From contig JAJVDF010000855.1 in assembly GCA_022410635.1 (NCBI GenBank), forward strand, positions 321,340-385,339: 64,000 bases of DNA. Direction: 5' to 3'. The notes beneath the pieces were generated by a model that had not been told where the DNA came from, made no database searches, and saw nothing but the letters and a program-made list of their open reading frames with translations. A program made the position numbers and the translations under genes. Below, one piece after another: positions 47,132 to 59,865 of the stretch. The first letter of the stretch is position 1. The number at the start of each line of letters is the position of its first letter. The stretch comes from Tretioscincus oriximinensis. Its lineage: Eukaryota; Chordata; Lepidosauria; Squamata; Gymnophthalmidae.

Positions 47132-48759
47132 GTTATCCTGGTGCACAGTATGTGTGATTGTTACTCAAACCTTTTTCTGGCCCTTCTTGTGGTGCATATG
47201 AATCTTAAGTTTGTGGCATTTTGTATAGAAAGCCATGCTGAATCAGGAGTTCAAAACCTTCTCATTACTAAGTCTACTAAATCACCTTGTTAATCTGGGT
47301 ACCAGCCAGTTTTAATAACATTTCCCAGTTAATGATATTATGTGAACTCAACCCTGGTGGAAGAGACGGTTGGAATTTTACAGTCTGACATCGCAGCCAC
47401 AGGATTGATTGAATTAAAAAACTTTTCTTCTGCAACCACAAAGCAATTATGACTGTTTAGCAACTTTGACTCTGACAAGAGAAACAATAAAAACTGAGTT
47501 TTATGCATTGACTTTTTGTGAACTAGCCTGATAACTGGGAAATATATATATGAATGTAAAAAATACTATCTGCATGAAAAACCAGGTAACATTTATTATA
47601 TGTTAAATTGTATCAGTACACTAGCCTGTGTTATAGATGTTATGTTGTATTCTTGTAAAGTTTTAATGTTTATTTTACTTATAAAAGGCATTTCAGCACT
47701 TAATTTAAAATAAAGAATTTTACATCTTTACGTTTTGCCCTGGACCAGGATTATACAAGTGAGTGTGAAAAGATGCCAAGAGTCAAAACAATTGGAGATA
47801 ATAATTTTTTTTCTGAATAATACTTCATCTCTCAACAATCCTTTCTTTGCACTCTTCCTATGTCAACTAGGTTTCAAAACAAATTATTGAATAAAAGAAT
47901 GTTTAAGGAATGTAATTTTTTGTGCAGTTGTTTCATAAACTTGACACATTTTGACATTTATATTTAAGGGAAGGGATCCATTCAGTGTTTTAGATGGTTC
48001 TTCATTTTAATTGCTATTTAGAAGGGAATATTTATAGTGTGTTTATTGAATTGTATATGTACAGAAGTGCCCCAGAAATGACAGATCTCATCATTTTGGA
48101 ATGAACAAAAAAAGAGACCAATTAATAATTCCTGAGTTCTGTGATTAAATTATTATGGGCATAAGAAACACATTTTTGCTTTAAAAACATGCAATACTGT
48201 TTGATAAACCTTTGTCAAACTTGATTTTTAATGGGATAAACCAAAAGGAATTTTCTTCCATTATAATTGACCTCCTCTTTGCAGTCACTAAGGCCATTCT
48301 GCATTTGACTCTTGAGACTTCTGGAGTCTCAATACAGTGGACTGACACCTAGAAGTTACTAAAGATTAAGGCACCTCTTGGGAGTGTGCCACCGTATGGC
48401 TAGTAAGTTACTGAGATACAATCCAGAATAAACTCCAATACATATAGGAACTAAGCAGGGGTAGTCCTACTGCATGTGCAAGTTATTACAGTTGTTTTGT
48501 GATGGTATATCTACTCTCTAGACGCATTTCTCCTTTTTGATAATTGTGATACACACTCACTTGAAATTTGGCAAGTCTTTTTTCCCATACATTTTATTTA
48601 ATATGATTTTATACAGAGTACTGGCTATTATGTTCTCTGTCTTTTACTATAAAAAACTTCAGAATCATTTTATAATGTCATTATATAGAATTAATTTAAA
48701 AATGGATGGATGGATGAGCAGGTGGGCAGGTGAGTATATAGGTAGGTACTGTAGATAGA

Positions 48760-48816
<57 letters not shown>

Positions 48817-49209
48817 CTGCAAGTCACAGTAAAGATCTTTGCTCTCTGCATTTCCTTGCCATTCAGTTTTGTTTCTTATAAGGTAAACTATGGCATTAAC
48901 CATAAGCAGCTCACTTTATGGCTTTTAATGTAGATTTGAGATATGCAAACATCAGTGTAAGGCCTCCATCGTCTCTAAGCCACTTTTAAATGTTTTTTTT
49001 AAAGGGTGTGAATGCAACCAAATAAATAATATTTTCAAATAATAAAACATATGAATAAATGATAAATATCTGTGTGTTTAACTTGTACACTTGCTGAATA
49101 AATTATTATTCAGAAAAGAGTACTGGATGGTGTTCATGCCTGAATCCAGTCCCAGCCCTGAATCTCCCCCCCTCCCCACACACACACAAAAAAAATCCCC
49201 ACTGTTGAT
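47132..49209. other. Upstream flank, no gene seen
   Basis: AT-rich noncoding DNA with the GATA/GACA microsatellite at 48752. No exon or element boundaries recognised. Confidence 0.6.
48752..48815. repeat. (GATA)n-(GACA)n microsatellite
   Basis: About seven GATA units followed by about nine GACA units, nearly perfect. GATA/GACA repeats are the Bkm-type repeats known from snakes. Confidence 0.95.
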
Positions 49210-49390
49210 GAGAATAAATTAGAACATAAGAAGAGCCATAATGGATTAGGCCAGAGCTCATCTAGTCCAACATTCTGTGTCCCACAGAGGACCACCAGAT
49301 GCACCTGGGCAATCTGAACAGAGGAAAGCAAAATATGCTCCTGTTCATGACTCCTTGCAAATGGCATCTCAGATAGGCACATCATCCAAT
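49210..49390 (-). mobile_element. CR1 LINE 3' end
   Basis: Plus strand reads AACATAAGAAGAGCCATAAT, AGTCCAACATTCTGTGTCCC and CACCAGATGCACCTGGGCAA, the complement of the CR1 end. Confidence 0.85.
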
Positions 49391-50821
49391 TAAAAGAGTC
49401 GATATCAAAATTAGATCTTCTAGATGAAGCACAGGGAAGAGAAAAAAGATGCCAGATATCACAGTTGGAAAGTGAGGGAGGGATTTCGTTCCTGAATGAA
49501 TCAAGAATTTCAGGAAGCAGAACTTAGGGACCGACGGAGTTGCTGGTAAATAAATCTCTGTGACAAAGGATGAAATGGTGGATTACAAATGAGCCGTCCC
49601 TTCAGTTAGCTTGCTAAATTGGTGTGCAGGGGTGGAAAAAGAGAACAATGAATGCCTCCTGACACCAGGCTGTTTGTCTGGTGAATGCTCCTCAGTGCAA
49701 ATGTTGGTACTGTGTGAATATTTTTTGTCCTTCTATAAAGTCCTAATGAGCTCCTTGGGTGAGAGTGAAACCCATTGCTTTTTCACACTGTGCTCAAGAC
49801 CCTTAATCTTCATGAGGTCAGGCCTAAAGAAAGGGTAATGGAGCATGAGGTCCAGCTTAATAGACCTGATATTAACACAGCAGCAGGGACGGCACCAAAT
49901 GCAAAGTTTCAGGATAGCTGTGAATGAGGTATTTGTTACACTTAATAATATACAAAGATTACACCAGAGCAGTAGTACTATATCAATGTCATCTCTGGAC
50001 TTTCAGAACCCTCTAGGTATAAAATGACTTTGCAAATTGGCTTGATTTTAGTACCTGTTGCAATATACGCAAACCTCCATCTATATATGAAATGAAAAGT
50101 AAACAAATTTCGTTTTTGGCTGAAGATTTAAGAGAACAATTTCTCTGGAAGAAAAAATTGTTGTGTCTGAGTATAACCACTGGCAATGCATACAAGCATT
50201 TTGTTTTATATGCTAAGAGACTAAGGTATGAACAAAAATAATTCTTCCCACATCTTTATTTCCTTAGCTAGACTGTGATCCTTTCCACACTTAAGCTGTG
50301 GAATGGTATCACCCCCTCCATTCTCCAGTAGCTGAAGCTATTCCTTGCCCAGGCTGCTCTTGATATTCACCAACAGTCCCACAGTGAGGAAGGTGACTGG
50401 GGAATGAGGAAGATATAAATTAGACTTTCCAGCTTTGAACCTTGTGTGCCTCATCCATGCATAACATGTACACCACTCTGTCATGCAATTGTGATGAAGG
50501 GAACAACACTGGCATAACTACAGTGGGACAGCCGGGGCACTGCCACGAGACCCCCACGATAGGGGGAGGCAATTTGTGAAAATAAATTTTAATTTTTTTA
50601 AAAAAAATCTTGCACATGCATATGTGCACACAACTCGCAGTCGCCGTCACCATGACACCCGCCATTACTATCGAGTTTTGTCGCCAAACTCACCGCCTGC
50701 CACCATAGCTTCTCAGGTTGGAGCATGTTTACGTACTCTGGGGGAAGGGGTAAAGGGGTCCCCACCTTGTTTATATGCCCTGGGGTTAAGCCACCCTTGA
50801 TTCAGGCTCTGACAACCGAGG

Positions 50822-51053
50822 CTAGCTCCTGAAGGCACCCCCCTCAGTAAAAAGTATAAAAAATGCAAATTTCTCACTCACTTTGAAAATTCTCACACAC
50901 TTCAAAAGATTATCGTGTGCTTTGTGGATTTCTCGGGTGGGGATTTCAAGGGGTTTGCATGATGGTGGGAGATTCGCATATGGTAGGTGAATTTGCAAAT
51001 TAACATGAACATTAATTACCCCAATTTGGGCCTCAGAAAATCTGGTCAGTCTA
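50822..51053. mobile_element. MITE remnant related to family A
   Basis: Right end CTGGTCAGTCTAG, preceded by GGGCCTCAGAAAAT and AATTTGCAAATTAACATG, the complement of the start of 46456-46640. The left end is unclear. Confidence 0.5.
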
Positions 51054-51862
51054 GGCTGGAAGATCTTGTTTGTACAAGTGCTGCACAGTATTCTTCCCAC
51101 AATTGATCCTTCCATGATCCATTCAAGCATGTAGGACCATCTCCAGTCTGAGCAACAGAAGAACAATGATCTGTGTTGCTGTTATGGTTGCTATCAACAG
51201 CATCATCTTATGTTCAGAAACTTCAGTATGGAGTTGTTTTCTCAAAAAAGTGCAGATTTGGTACATAACCTTTGAAAAAACCAAGAGGTTAGGGAAACTA
51301 AATGTTAGTTCAAGCAAGTATTTCCCAAATTTATTCTAGTACCTAGCACGTCGGATCACACATCATTCAGCAAACCAATGATGTACAGTTTTTCTAAAAT
51401 ATTTTTCTAAACAGATTCTTAAAGAGTTTAGGTTCCTGGCCAGAGAGATATTTACATTTCCTCTGTTTCACAATGCTCAATTTCTCAGACTTTGTGACAT
51501 TCCAATTTTTATTCTTGTAAGCTTGTTTATTTCTTGTCAACATATCACTTCTAGGAACAATACTTACAAGACCTTGAAGCCAGAAATCTAGGATTAACAG
51601 CTCTGACTCTTAAATCAAACTACCTGGTGGATAACCAATTATGTAGTGCAGCACAGGAGGTAGTAAATGCTGCTTAAGTCTGAGCGACACGATTGCCAAC
51701 AGGAAAGTAACTGTGGAAAATGAGATCTGAAGTTTATATCACTACTGTTTGGAAATCCAATGGAAGAAATATGAATAGTGACTGATTAATTAGCCTATGT
51801 TGTACTCAGAGTTAAAAACATACATTGGTTAAGTAATTATCACATATGGTAATGATAACTGA

Positions 51863-52110
51863 GCCATTCTGGTCATTGGGGTAGTGGTTAGTGTGTCAGG
51901 TTCTTATCTGGAAGATTCCTGGTTCAATTCTGCACTCTTCCAGGACCATGAAGACAGCTGGGTGACTTTGGGCTAGTCCCAGTTCCTCAGAGCTCTCTCA
52001 ATCCCACCTACTTCACAAGGTGTCTGTTGTGAAGAGAAGAACAGAAAGTTATGTAAGCCATGATTCCCTTTGGGTTAAGAAAACTGGGACATAAAAATTA
52101 TTATTATTCT
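51863..52110 (+). mobile_element. Degenerate tRNA-derived SINE
   Basis: Plus strand: GGGGTAGTGGTTAGTGTGTC, CCTGGTTCAATTCTGCACTC, AGCTGGGTGACTTTGGGCTA, CAAGGTGTCTGTTGTGAAGA and an ATTATTATT tail. Confidence 0.8.
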
Positions 52111-53197
52111 TCCTCAGTACATGAAATCTCTTCCACACTTGCTCCAAGGAACAATGTTGGCAGTTGGCAGAAATGTAGCATCTAGAAACTGTCTCATTGT
52201 TTCCTGAACAGCCGGAGCTGTTCCCTGGACTTGCCTTCAGTGCTCCTGATATGCTCCACAGCTACCCCATGCAATGCAGAGCAATGCTGAAAGAAATGCA
52301 AATGCAGCAAGCTAAGTCTTGCAGTCCTAACATGGCTTGCCCAGCCTACACATAATGGAAAGGCCCATCCCCTTGCTCTGTCACTGTGAAGGATGGATTG
52401 GGCAGAGAAATGCTTTGTTTAAAAAGAATAAAAGGGGGGGGGAGGAACCCTATCACTTAGAAGAAACTTCGTACTAAAATCAAATAACCTGTTCCCCCAG
52501 CTTGAAAGTCATTATTTGGTCAACCACTCTACTTTTAATGAAAAAAATAACTGCTTCAGCAGTTCAGTTGCAGCATCTGCTGTTACTGCATGACAAATTT
52601 GGAACATTTCAATTGATACTCTGCATTATGCATCCACATTTACACAGATATTTCTTCTGAAAATGAATTCCAGATCAAGTATTTTATAAATGGGTTTTAT
52701 AAATGTGTTTCACACATACACACACACACATGCATGCACATATAGTTTTCTTGAAGAAAATTGTTTTGAAAGACATTTTCTCCCCCTCCCTGTCTATGAA
52801 CTCTTTTATTTTGGAAAAAGCTTTTAAGCCAAGACCCAGGCAATATTTTTCACAGCTGATCTTCTCACCTGGGAGGAATTCTTATTTGTTTGTTTTGTTT
52901 GTCTTATTTGTTTGTTTCATGTAAAAGAATGAGACTTTTAAGAACGGTTGCAAAAAACTCTCAGAACAAGAATCAAGCCAATTTGAGAGGTGGAAATAAT
53001 TCTTTTGCACGTTAATCTGAATTCTCTGCTATTTCTGGAAAGCAAAAGTGTTTTTTTTTCTCAATCAAGAGGTGAGATGGTTTCAATTAAAGATTGTATA
53101 AATGTGCCCTCAAGTGGCCAGTGCTTGGATTGCAGTGACTAAACATTCTAGCTAAAATACTGTAGAATCAAAGGCCCTGTCCCACAAAAGACTTAAC

Positions 53198-53336
53198 TTT
53201 GGCGCTGTCTTCACTGAGCCATATAATGGGTTATATTTTGGGGCAGAGCTTGGCCATCCACATGCCAGTATAGACTATGGCAGGCTCATATTCCAAGATA
53301 CAGCCCAGAATAAGACTCAGTAGGGAGAGGGCCCTA
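53198..53336. mobile_element. MITE family I, single copy
   Basis: GCGCTGTCTTCACTGAGCC, CATCCACATGCCAGTATAGA, CAGCCCAGAATAAGACTCAG. About 139 bases, imperfectly palindromic. Confidence 0.6.
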
Positions 53337-53394
53337 GAGTCTTCTAGTAAGGGAGACATGTTTACTTTTTCAGATCTAGAGTCCAACTTCCTAG

Positions 53395-53490
53395 GGCAGT
53401 ATTTGAAATAGATGTATCTATGAAACCTGAAAAAATAAATCTGTTGTTGAAAACATGCTAGTTTCTAAGGTGCTGCAAGACCCCCTTGCT
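53395..53490 (+). mobile_element. Degraded tail of the Penelope-like terminal repeat
   Basis: AATAAATCTGTTGTTG, then CTAGTTTCTAAGGTGCTGCA and AGACCCCCTT, resembles the end of the repeat seen at 2270 and 62090. Heavily diverged. Confidence 0.4.
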
Positions 53491-53744
53491 AGATAATCTG
53501 AACCAAGACTGTCATGGCTATTTAACACTGAGACTATTTAGAATTTGGATCCAAATCCTAGAGGAGCCACATTAAAAATGCATTGGCTGTGTTCTCACTG
53601 GGGAAAAAATAAAACGAGAGAAAAGCAAAGTGAATGAGAATTTCACTTTATTTTTCTCTCTCTCCCACAATCCAGGTTTAGCATGCTCTAGTTTATCCTG
53701 GCAGTAAATACCCCACTGCCAGTCTAAATACCATCTCCATTTGA

Positions 53745-53940
53745 GGCACAAATGGTTCAGGTCTTAAGAGTCAGTCTTTCATGCAAGAGATGCGTTCTGA
53801 AAGCCCGAAGTAGAGCCATGAGTATCACCACTAATCTGGTGGGGAAGATAGAATAGATGTAAGCCTTGGGGTGAAAGTTAACCTTGTAAGCCCTTCTGGA
53901 CATGGAGAGAGGGGTATAAATGGTAGGTTCTTCTTCCCCT
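53745..53940 (+). mobile_element. SINE-like repeat, second copy
   Basis: CTGGTGGGGAAGATAGAATA, GATGTAAGCCTTGGGG, GTAAGCCCTTCTGGA and GGGGTATAAATGG, then TTCTTCTTCC. Same family as 28740 without the expanded tail. Confidence 0.65.
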
Positions 53941-54613
53941 CCATGCTCTAAGAGGGTACCTGGGCTCCTGGCTTGTCATCCTCCTCCCCCAGCAACTGCC
54001 TGAAGGACTCCATGGAGGGGTTTGTAGGAGGATTCTGAGCCCATCAGCTGCTTGGAATGTGCAGGCAGCAAGGGCTCTTTTTGGATCCACATTGCTTTAA
54101 ACTTGGGCAAAATCCAGATGGCTGTGGATGAGGATCTTCTGGTTTCTGGCCAACCCAGAGGCAACTCCAAGCACTGTCCACTTTAGTTGTGACAGAGATT
54201 CCAGTGTTCTCCTCCCACTGCTGCTACCATTGTGATAGTAACAGTGGCAGGAAATTCAAACTTCTGTCAAAAGCAATAGCAACAGCAGGATTAGTTCTCT
54301 GGAATTTCCATTACCACCAAGGGTGGGCGATGCTTGGGGTTGCCTCTGGGTTCATCTCCAGCCTCCTCTCCACCCAAAAAGTGTGAGAATGATTAGCTCA
54401 TGCTGATGAGAGAATAAGGGAGATTGAAAGGATCAGTGGCTCAACATTCATACAGCTGCAGAAGAACAAAAAAAGGTTAACAGCCCTGTTAGCACACTGT
54501 ATGGAGCAAAACCTGGCCTAGGCAGTCAAAATGGCCATCTACATGAGAAAACTGGTAGACCAGTTTATACAAGTTTACCAGGATTCTAAAGATGACTAGA
54601 TTGGCCCTGGGAG

Positions 54614-55210
54614 TAGGGTTGCCATACGTCCCGGGAAGGCTGAACAATCCCAGTTTGGGGGACTAAAATATAGTCCCCTCCGGGTTTTAAGATAAAATCC
54701 CGGATTTTTATATTCCCGTATGCTGCATCAGGGAATGTAAAAGTGCAGGATTTTGAAGGAAAAGGAGCCATCAGAGCTGACGGCTGAAGCCCGGCAACGC
54801 TTTCCGGAGTCCTGGAAGGAACCTCGGAGCGTGCCGTAGCTGCTCCAATGCTGGAGGCGGGGTTTCATGCCTGCTGTCAGGCAAAGCCAACTTGTCTCCA
54901 GTAGAGCAACAATGCCTGGGTTTGTGACAGGAGGACAGCTCTGTTCTCCTGTCACAAACCCAGGCATTTTTGCTCCACTGGAGGTGAGTTGGCACGTTTT
55001 GCCTGACGCAAAACCCCGCCTCCAGCATTGGAACAGCTACGCACATACATGCGCGCACACAGGGACACTTGTGGTGAGACAGGCAAAAGAGAGGTTCTGC
55101 CTGTCTCACTACAAGCGTCCGTATGTGCATGTGTGTGCACGCACACACATGCGCGTGCGTGCGCACCCCACCCCGTCCCGGTTTTGGGCTGCCAAAATAT
55201 GGCAGCCCTT
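54614..55210. mobile_element. hAT-like MITE, family B copy 1, with 8-bp TSD
   Basis: 597 bases beginning TAGGGTTGCCATACGTCCCG and ending GCCAAAATATGGCAGCCCTT. Exact duplication CCTGGGAG at 54606-54613 and 55211-55218. The centre (about 54836-55040) is a hairpin with arms of about 100 bases, meeting at GACAG-CT-CTGTT near 54940. The right part is rich in alternating purine/pyrimidine (CACACATGCGCG). Open frames of 100-150 codons here are symmetric by-products of the palindrome. Confidence 0.88.
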
Positions 55211-55384
55211 CCTGGGAGGCAAGCGAGCACATGCCTCCGATTCAACATAAATTTGTTCCATAAAAATGGGTCCAAGCAGGGCCATTCTTAGGCAAAATAT
55301 GGATATCAGTAGTACTAATAAGATATTATTTTTATTGCTTTTATTATTATAAAACCCAAAGTAGGTGTGAGAAGAGGGGGAGTA

Positions 55385-55432
55385 AAAGAAAGAAAGAAAG
55401 AAAGTAAACAAATAAGAAAATAAGTAAGTAAA
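55385..55432. repeat. (AAAG)n / AAGTA purine repeat
   Basis: Four to five AAAG units followed by a decaying AAATAAGTAAGTA tract. Confidence 0.8.
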
Positions 55433-55489
55433 TTACAGCCCATGGCCAAAATGCAGCCTAAATCCAGTCCTAGGTCTAAGTACCTTAGT

Positions 55490-55598
55490 TCCTGGCTGTT
55501 GGAGGCTCTTAGCTGTCATTGTCTATACTGGGATGTAGACGATCAAGCCCTATTCTGAAATACACTCTAGAATAAGGCTTAATGTGGAAAGGGTCAAC
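55490..55598. mobile_element. MITE family I, partial copy
   Basis: TGTCTATACTGGGATGTAGA, CAAGCCCTATTCTGAAATAC, CTAGAATAAGGCTTAATGTG. Left end lost. Confidence 0.5.
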
Positions 55599-56598
55599 CC
55601 AAAATGTTCAGCTAGTGTCATCTATCTCCCCTGTAACTGAGGAAGGACTGCGTAAGCCATGATACGCACAAGGAACATACAGTTTCATTCACTTTCATAG
55701 TTGTTGGCTGTACCAAGTTAAATTCCTCAGAATTATAATAAAAAATAATCCCCTCCTCAGTTTTTATTTAGTTTGTTCTCAGTTGTTTATGCTGAATTAT
55801 AGATTGTACTACAAAATGACTGCCACATTGAGCTGGGCAGTATCCAAACCTTCCCAAAGCATCTTTGCTTCAAAATAAAAATGTTCATTTCAAGTAATGG
55901 GAGGGTACATCTCTGGTTCCTTGCAGTATTATGTGAGCACAGGTTCCTTTAGCTTGTGAGGCTTTAGAAAAACCTCCTGTCCTCTTTCCCGGTGAGTTAT
56001 GCACAGGAGGCAGAAGCATATGTCTAGCCAGGTGCCCATAGCAACCAGCCCTTAGGTTTCCTAGGTGATTCTGTGGCTGATTGCCAAAAACTGTGATAAA
56101 GTTAGAAACCAGGCCTAGGGATCTCAGGTGAAAAAAAAACAGAGTAGAAACCTCTCATCAGCTACAACAGCCGGCCAAATTGTTCACAGTCCAGCTACTT
56201 TGCTTGTTTTGTCAATTCATGGTATTTATGCCCCACTTTTCAATGACAGAGCTACAAAATTACAGGGAATATTGCTTTGCACCCACCACCAGGTGTGTTT
56301 TCGACAACTGATTAGAACCACTGTTTCCAAAAATGATTGATTCCCAGCATCCATTTATTCTCAAATTGCAAAATAAGCCACATGCCTCACATCTTCTAAG
56401 TGTTCTGCTCTCTCTCCTTGCAATGACCTGATAAAAATATTTCTAGTGGTTTCACAGACAGTAAGACCATTGTAGTAACTGTCATTTATCAATCTGCTAT
56501 TCAGGGATGAAAACACAGAGGTTCTTTCTGCACAAAACTTTTTTTCTGGATTACATCCCACAACAGGGACTTGTCATCTACATGCTAGTGCAGACTAT

Positions 56599-56956
56599 GG
56601 CTGCATCCACATGTGGGGCTAAAAAGTGGGGTTATCTTTCATTGCGGGGGGCTGGGTGGCCATCTGCACGTTGGGCAGGAGGAAAGAAATACTGGCCCGT
56701 GAGTGGCTGAGAGCAGCCTTCCCTCAACCCAACCTGCTTTGCAGGGCTCACTGCTGATGGCAGAGGTCCCTGCTGAGCAGGGCACATTCAAAAAAGGAGA
56801 TAGTTTTCGGTGCACACCTGGAAAAATCAACTCTCATTTAACCTGCAGCACGCAAGGTTTGTAAAGACTACATCACTCACAACCCACCCTTACGTCTGCA
56901 GGAGCTTCCAGGATGGTGCTCCTATGCAGACATCATTATGGCATATGGATGCAGCC
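56599..56956. mobile_element. MITE family J, copy 2, nested in family I
   Basis: 358 bases from GGCTGCATCCACATG to CATATGGATGCAGCC (inverted ends). Flanked by halves of a family I MITE (CTACATGCTAGTGCAGACTA on the left; CCACTAGCATGCATACATTG and AACCCAGAATAAGATTCA on the right), so it appears inserted into that element. Confidence 0.65.
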
Positions 56957-57979
56957 TAAGGCCACTAGCATGCATACATTGAGTCTCTATTGCATGATAT
57001 AACCCAGAATAAGATTCATTTAAGGGCAAGAGGCTACTTCTACCTTGGATGTTGATGATACATTTACCTCTTTCCATATGATATGATTAGCAGCCTTAAA
57101 AAAACCAGCCATAAGCTCCCTTGACCTTGCAGACATGCAGGAAGGCACAGGACCAATGCAGAATTCAATATTTTAGCGCTGCTGTCTCCCAGTGGTGCAG
57201 CATGGAGGGGTGGTTGCCTCAGGCACAAAATTCTCAGAGGCACATTTTAAATATAAAAAAAATACAGCAGTGGTAGTCATGAGGGTACAAAACTCTAGAT
57301 GCATTGCTCTTCTAGATGGTCTCAATGGTCCCAGGGATTAAATAAAATTGATTTGAGCTGCACAGGTTGTTAGAGAATTAGGATGGAAAGGCAAAAGGAA
57401 ATAGAACTTTAGGAACTGGATTCAATATGTTATTGAACATATGGAATTCGATGTCATCAGATATCAAAGACCGTTGTATGAAGGTATAAGACAAAAATAT
57501 TTGTAAGATCTATTGCACCCAACACGAGGCTATCAACAAGGATGTGTAATTGTATGTCAGTGTTTGTTTGATGTGTAAAATTGTCACACACAAAAACAGG
57601 TGACGGTAGTGCTCTCCTTTGACCTGGCAACACAGTTTGTCTTTCCTTGTCTATACACTTCCCAACTCAACATTGGAGGAACTGGCTATATTTGCACCCA
57701 TAAACTGCAATGTTTGACTTTAGTAAGCCACACAGTTCACTCCATCGATGCACTTAAGGTGACCCATTATGATGGCCCCAAGAGGACCAATAACTTTGGC
57801 TGTTTATCTGATCTGGATCATGTTCATCTATGCACATCTTATCAATAATCAGCACACTGTAATGTCTATTAGCGACTTCTGTGCACTCTTAAAAAAAACT
57901 TATTTCATATTTGACAATGTATTTTCCCTGACTTTTAACCAGTTTAAACCCTTCCCTAGGGATATCAGGAAAAAGCAGC

Positions 57980-58135
57980 ACAGAAGTTCTACATCTTTAA
58001 TGAGTGTGTCAAAGATGAAATTGAAGAGGTGCAGCTCATAATGCCAGCAGCAGCACCTGAAATGTCCTCTTTGACATCTCCTTCAAAGAGATGTCCTGCA
58101 TTTTTCTGGTAACCTTTTCTGACATTTAACCCCTT
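57980..58135. mobile_element. MITE family G, copy 4
   Basis: TTCTACATCTTTAATGAGTG, AGAGGTGCAGCTCATAATGC, CAGCAGCACCTGAAATGTCC. Diverged. Confidence 0.5.
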
Positions 58136-58982
58136 GTTTTCAAATGAATATTTTTATTACGTTGGAAAGAGTTAAATGTGCTCACAGGTGAAAGATTAGA
58201 AGAAAAACAGGACTCTGAAAAGGTCAAGGGTGCAGTAACTTGTGGTGTATTTTACTGGTTGAAGCAAGTCGCTTTTCCTTTTTATATATTTTTTAAACTA
58301 TCAATCAATTTAATTAGGTGCTTGACATTTGGATGCAACAAGTCTGAACAAGGCAGCTCAACCAGCCTGCACAAAAATCAGCTAAAATAAAATCTAAATG
58401 AAAGTGCCATCCTGCCCGTGTAAGCATAGCTGGAAGTCAGATCCCTCATTTAAAACCGATTAGTGAACTTCCTTGGAGATCTTGATAGTACTGGCAAAAC
58501 CATATTTGATAGGGTTTTTTATTCCCCAGTTCCTTTTGGATAATTATTGTTTTTTTGCCTGAATAGCAGCTTTCAGGTAAATTTCAGTGAATTATTTTTT
58601 CAAAGCTAGATTCACATACTGGTTTCCAGGCTTCTATTCTTCTACCAAGGATGGTCTCCATGCAGCATCTTAATAGTACTTTGAAAATGCTATAAAGTTG
58701 CATTATCCAAACAATGCTACTTCATTGTCAAACATTTAGTGGGCAAGAAGAGCATCTCATCTGCAAAGAAGTTAAGAGTCTTTCTTCACAATATAAAGAT
58801 AAGAATTACCCTTCTTTGATTCTAGTGCGAGTAGGAGAACATCGCCTCTGCCTCCCCTCATCAAAATCAAAGCTAAGACTATCTAACGATGATACTAACA
58901 GTGGACAAGCTCTTGCTTAACCCTTTGTCACATCAAATGCAACTTTGATACGGTGCCAATGGGATGTAGCCTCTTCAAAGCC

Positions 58983-59115
58983 AGTCTGGTCTTGGGATTA
59001 AAGTTTTGGTCTCTTACCTCGTAGACACTTGGTTCCATTCCATGTTCCGATATGAAGTCAGGCGACCTTGGGCTAGTTAGGTTCTTAGAGCTCTCTCAGC
59101 CCTACCTACGCCACA
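58983..59115 (+). mobile_element. 3'-truncated tRNA-derived SINE fragment
   Basis: GGTTCCATTCCATGTTCCGA, GACCTTGGGCTAG and AGAGCTCTCTCAGCCCTACC match the SINE body; the LINE-like tail is missing. Confidence 0.65.
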
Positions 59116-59268
59116 AGTATGTGTCAGAATACATCTTAGTTGCAGTCATGAGTAGTCTAGATATCAAGACTATAAGGGCAGAAGGATGAGGTTGCAACTT
59201 GGAACTTCCCTTCAGTCTACCAAAGTGTATTTGATCTGCTATATGTTCAAAACCTTCCTATCACTGTT

Positions 59269-59719
59269 TAGGGAAAAGGAGCCGTCAGAGCTGACGGCTG
59301 GAGCCCAGCAACGCTTTCCGGGGTCCTGGAAGGATCCTCGGAGCGTGCCGTACCTGCTNCAATGCTGGAGGCGGGGTTTCGCGCCTGCTGTCAGGCAAAG
59401 TGCGCCAACTCGCCTCCAGTAGAGCAAAAACGCCTGGGTTTGTGACAGGAGGACAGGTCTGTTCTCCTGTCACAAACCCAGGCGTTTTTCCTCTGCTGGA
59501 GGTGAGTTGACGCACTTTGCCTGACAGCAGGCACGAAACCCCGCCTCCAGCATTGGAGCAGCTATGCACACACACGCGCACGCAAACACGGACACTTTCT
59601 GCCTGTCTCACTACAAGCATCCGTGTGTGCACACATACGCACGTGTGTGTGCATGTGCGTGCACGCACCTCCCCCCCACCCCCGTCCAGGTTTAGGGCTG
59701 CCAAAATATGGCAGTCCTA
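59269..59719. mobile_element. hAT-like MITE, family B copy 2, internally deleted, with 8-bp TSD
   Basis: 451 bases beginning TAGGG and jumping straight to AAAAGGAGCCGTCAGAGCTG, so about 150 bases of the left part present in copy 1 are missing. The rest matches copy 1 closely, including the long central hairpin. Right end GCCAAAATATGGCAGTCCTA. Exact duplication TCACTGTT at 59261-59268 and 59720-59727. Confidence 0.85.
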
Positions 59720-59865
59720 TCACTGTTGCACTTCAGCTTGGATAGGTGGAAAATTACAACTAGAAATAATTCCTATGTAAAATCTCCAGTTTGGAGGGGC
59801 AAGATTCCAGGTAGATTTGCAGGTAGTCAAAGCAGATGAAGGTTTTTGCCTTCTTTTTCTGCTTG

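Noticed and set aside
54771..55291. Frames of 80-153 codons, with partner frames on the opposite strand
   Set aside because: By-products of the long hairpin in the family B MITE, mirrored on both strands and repeated at 59285-59780.
57600..58041. Overlapping 82- and 90-codon frames
   Set aside because: No domain recognised; the second runs into a family G MITE.
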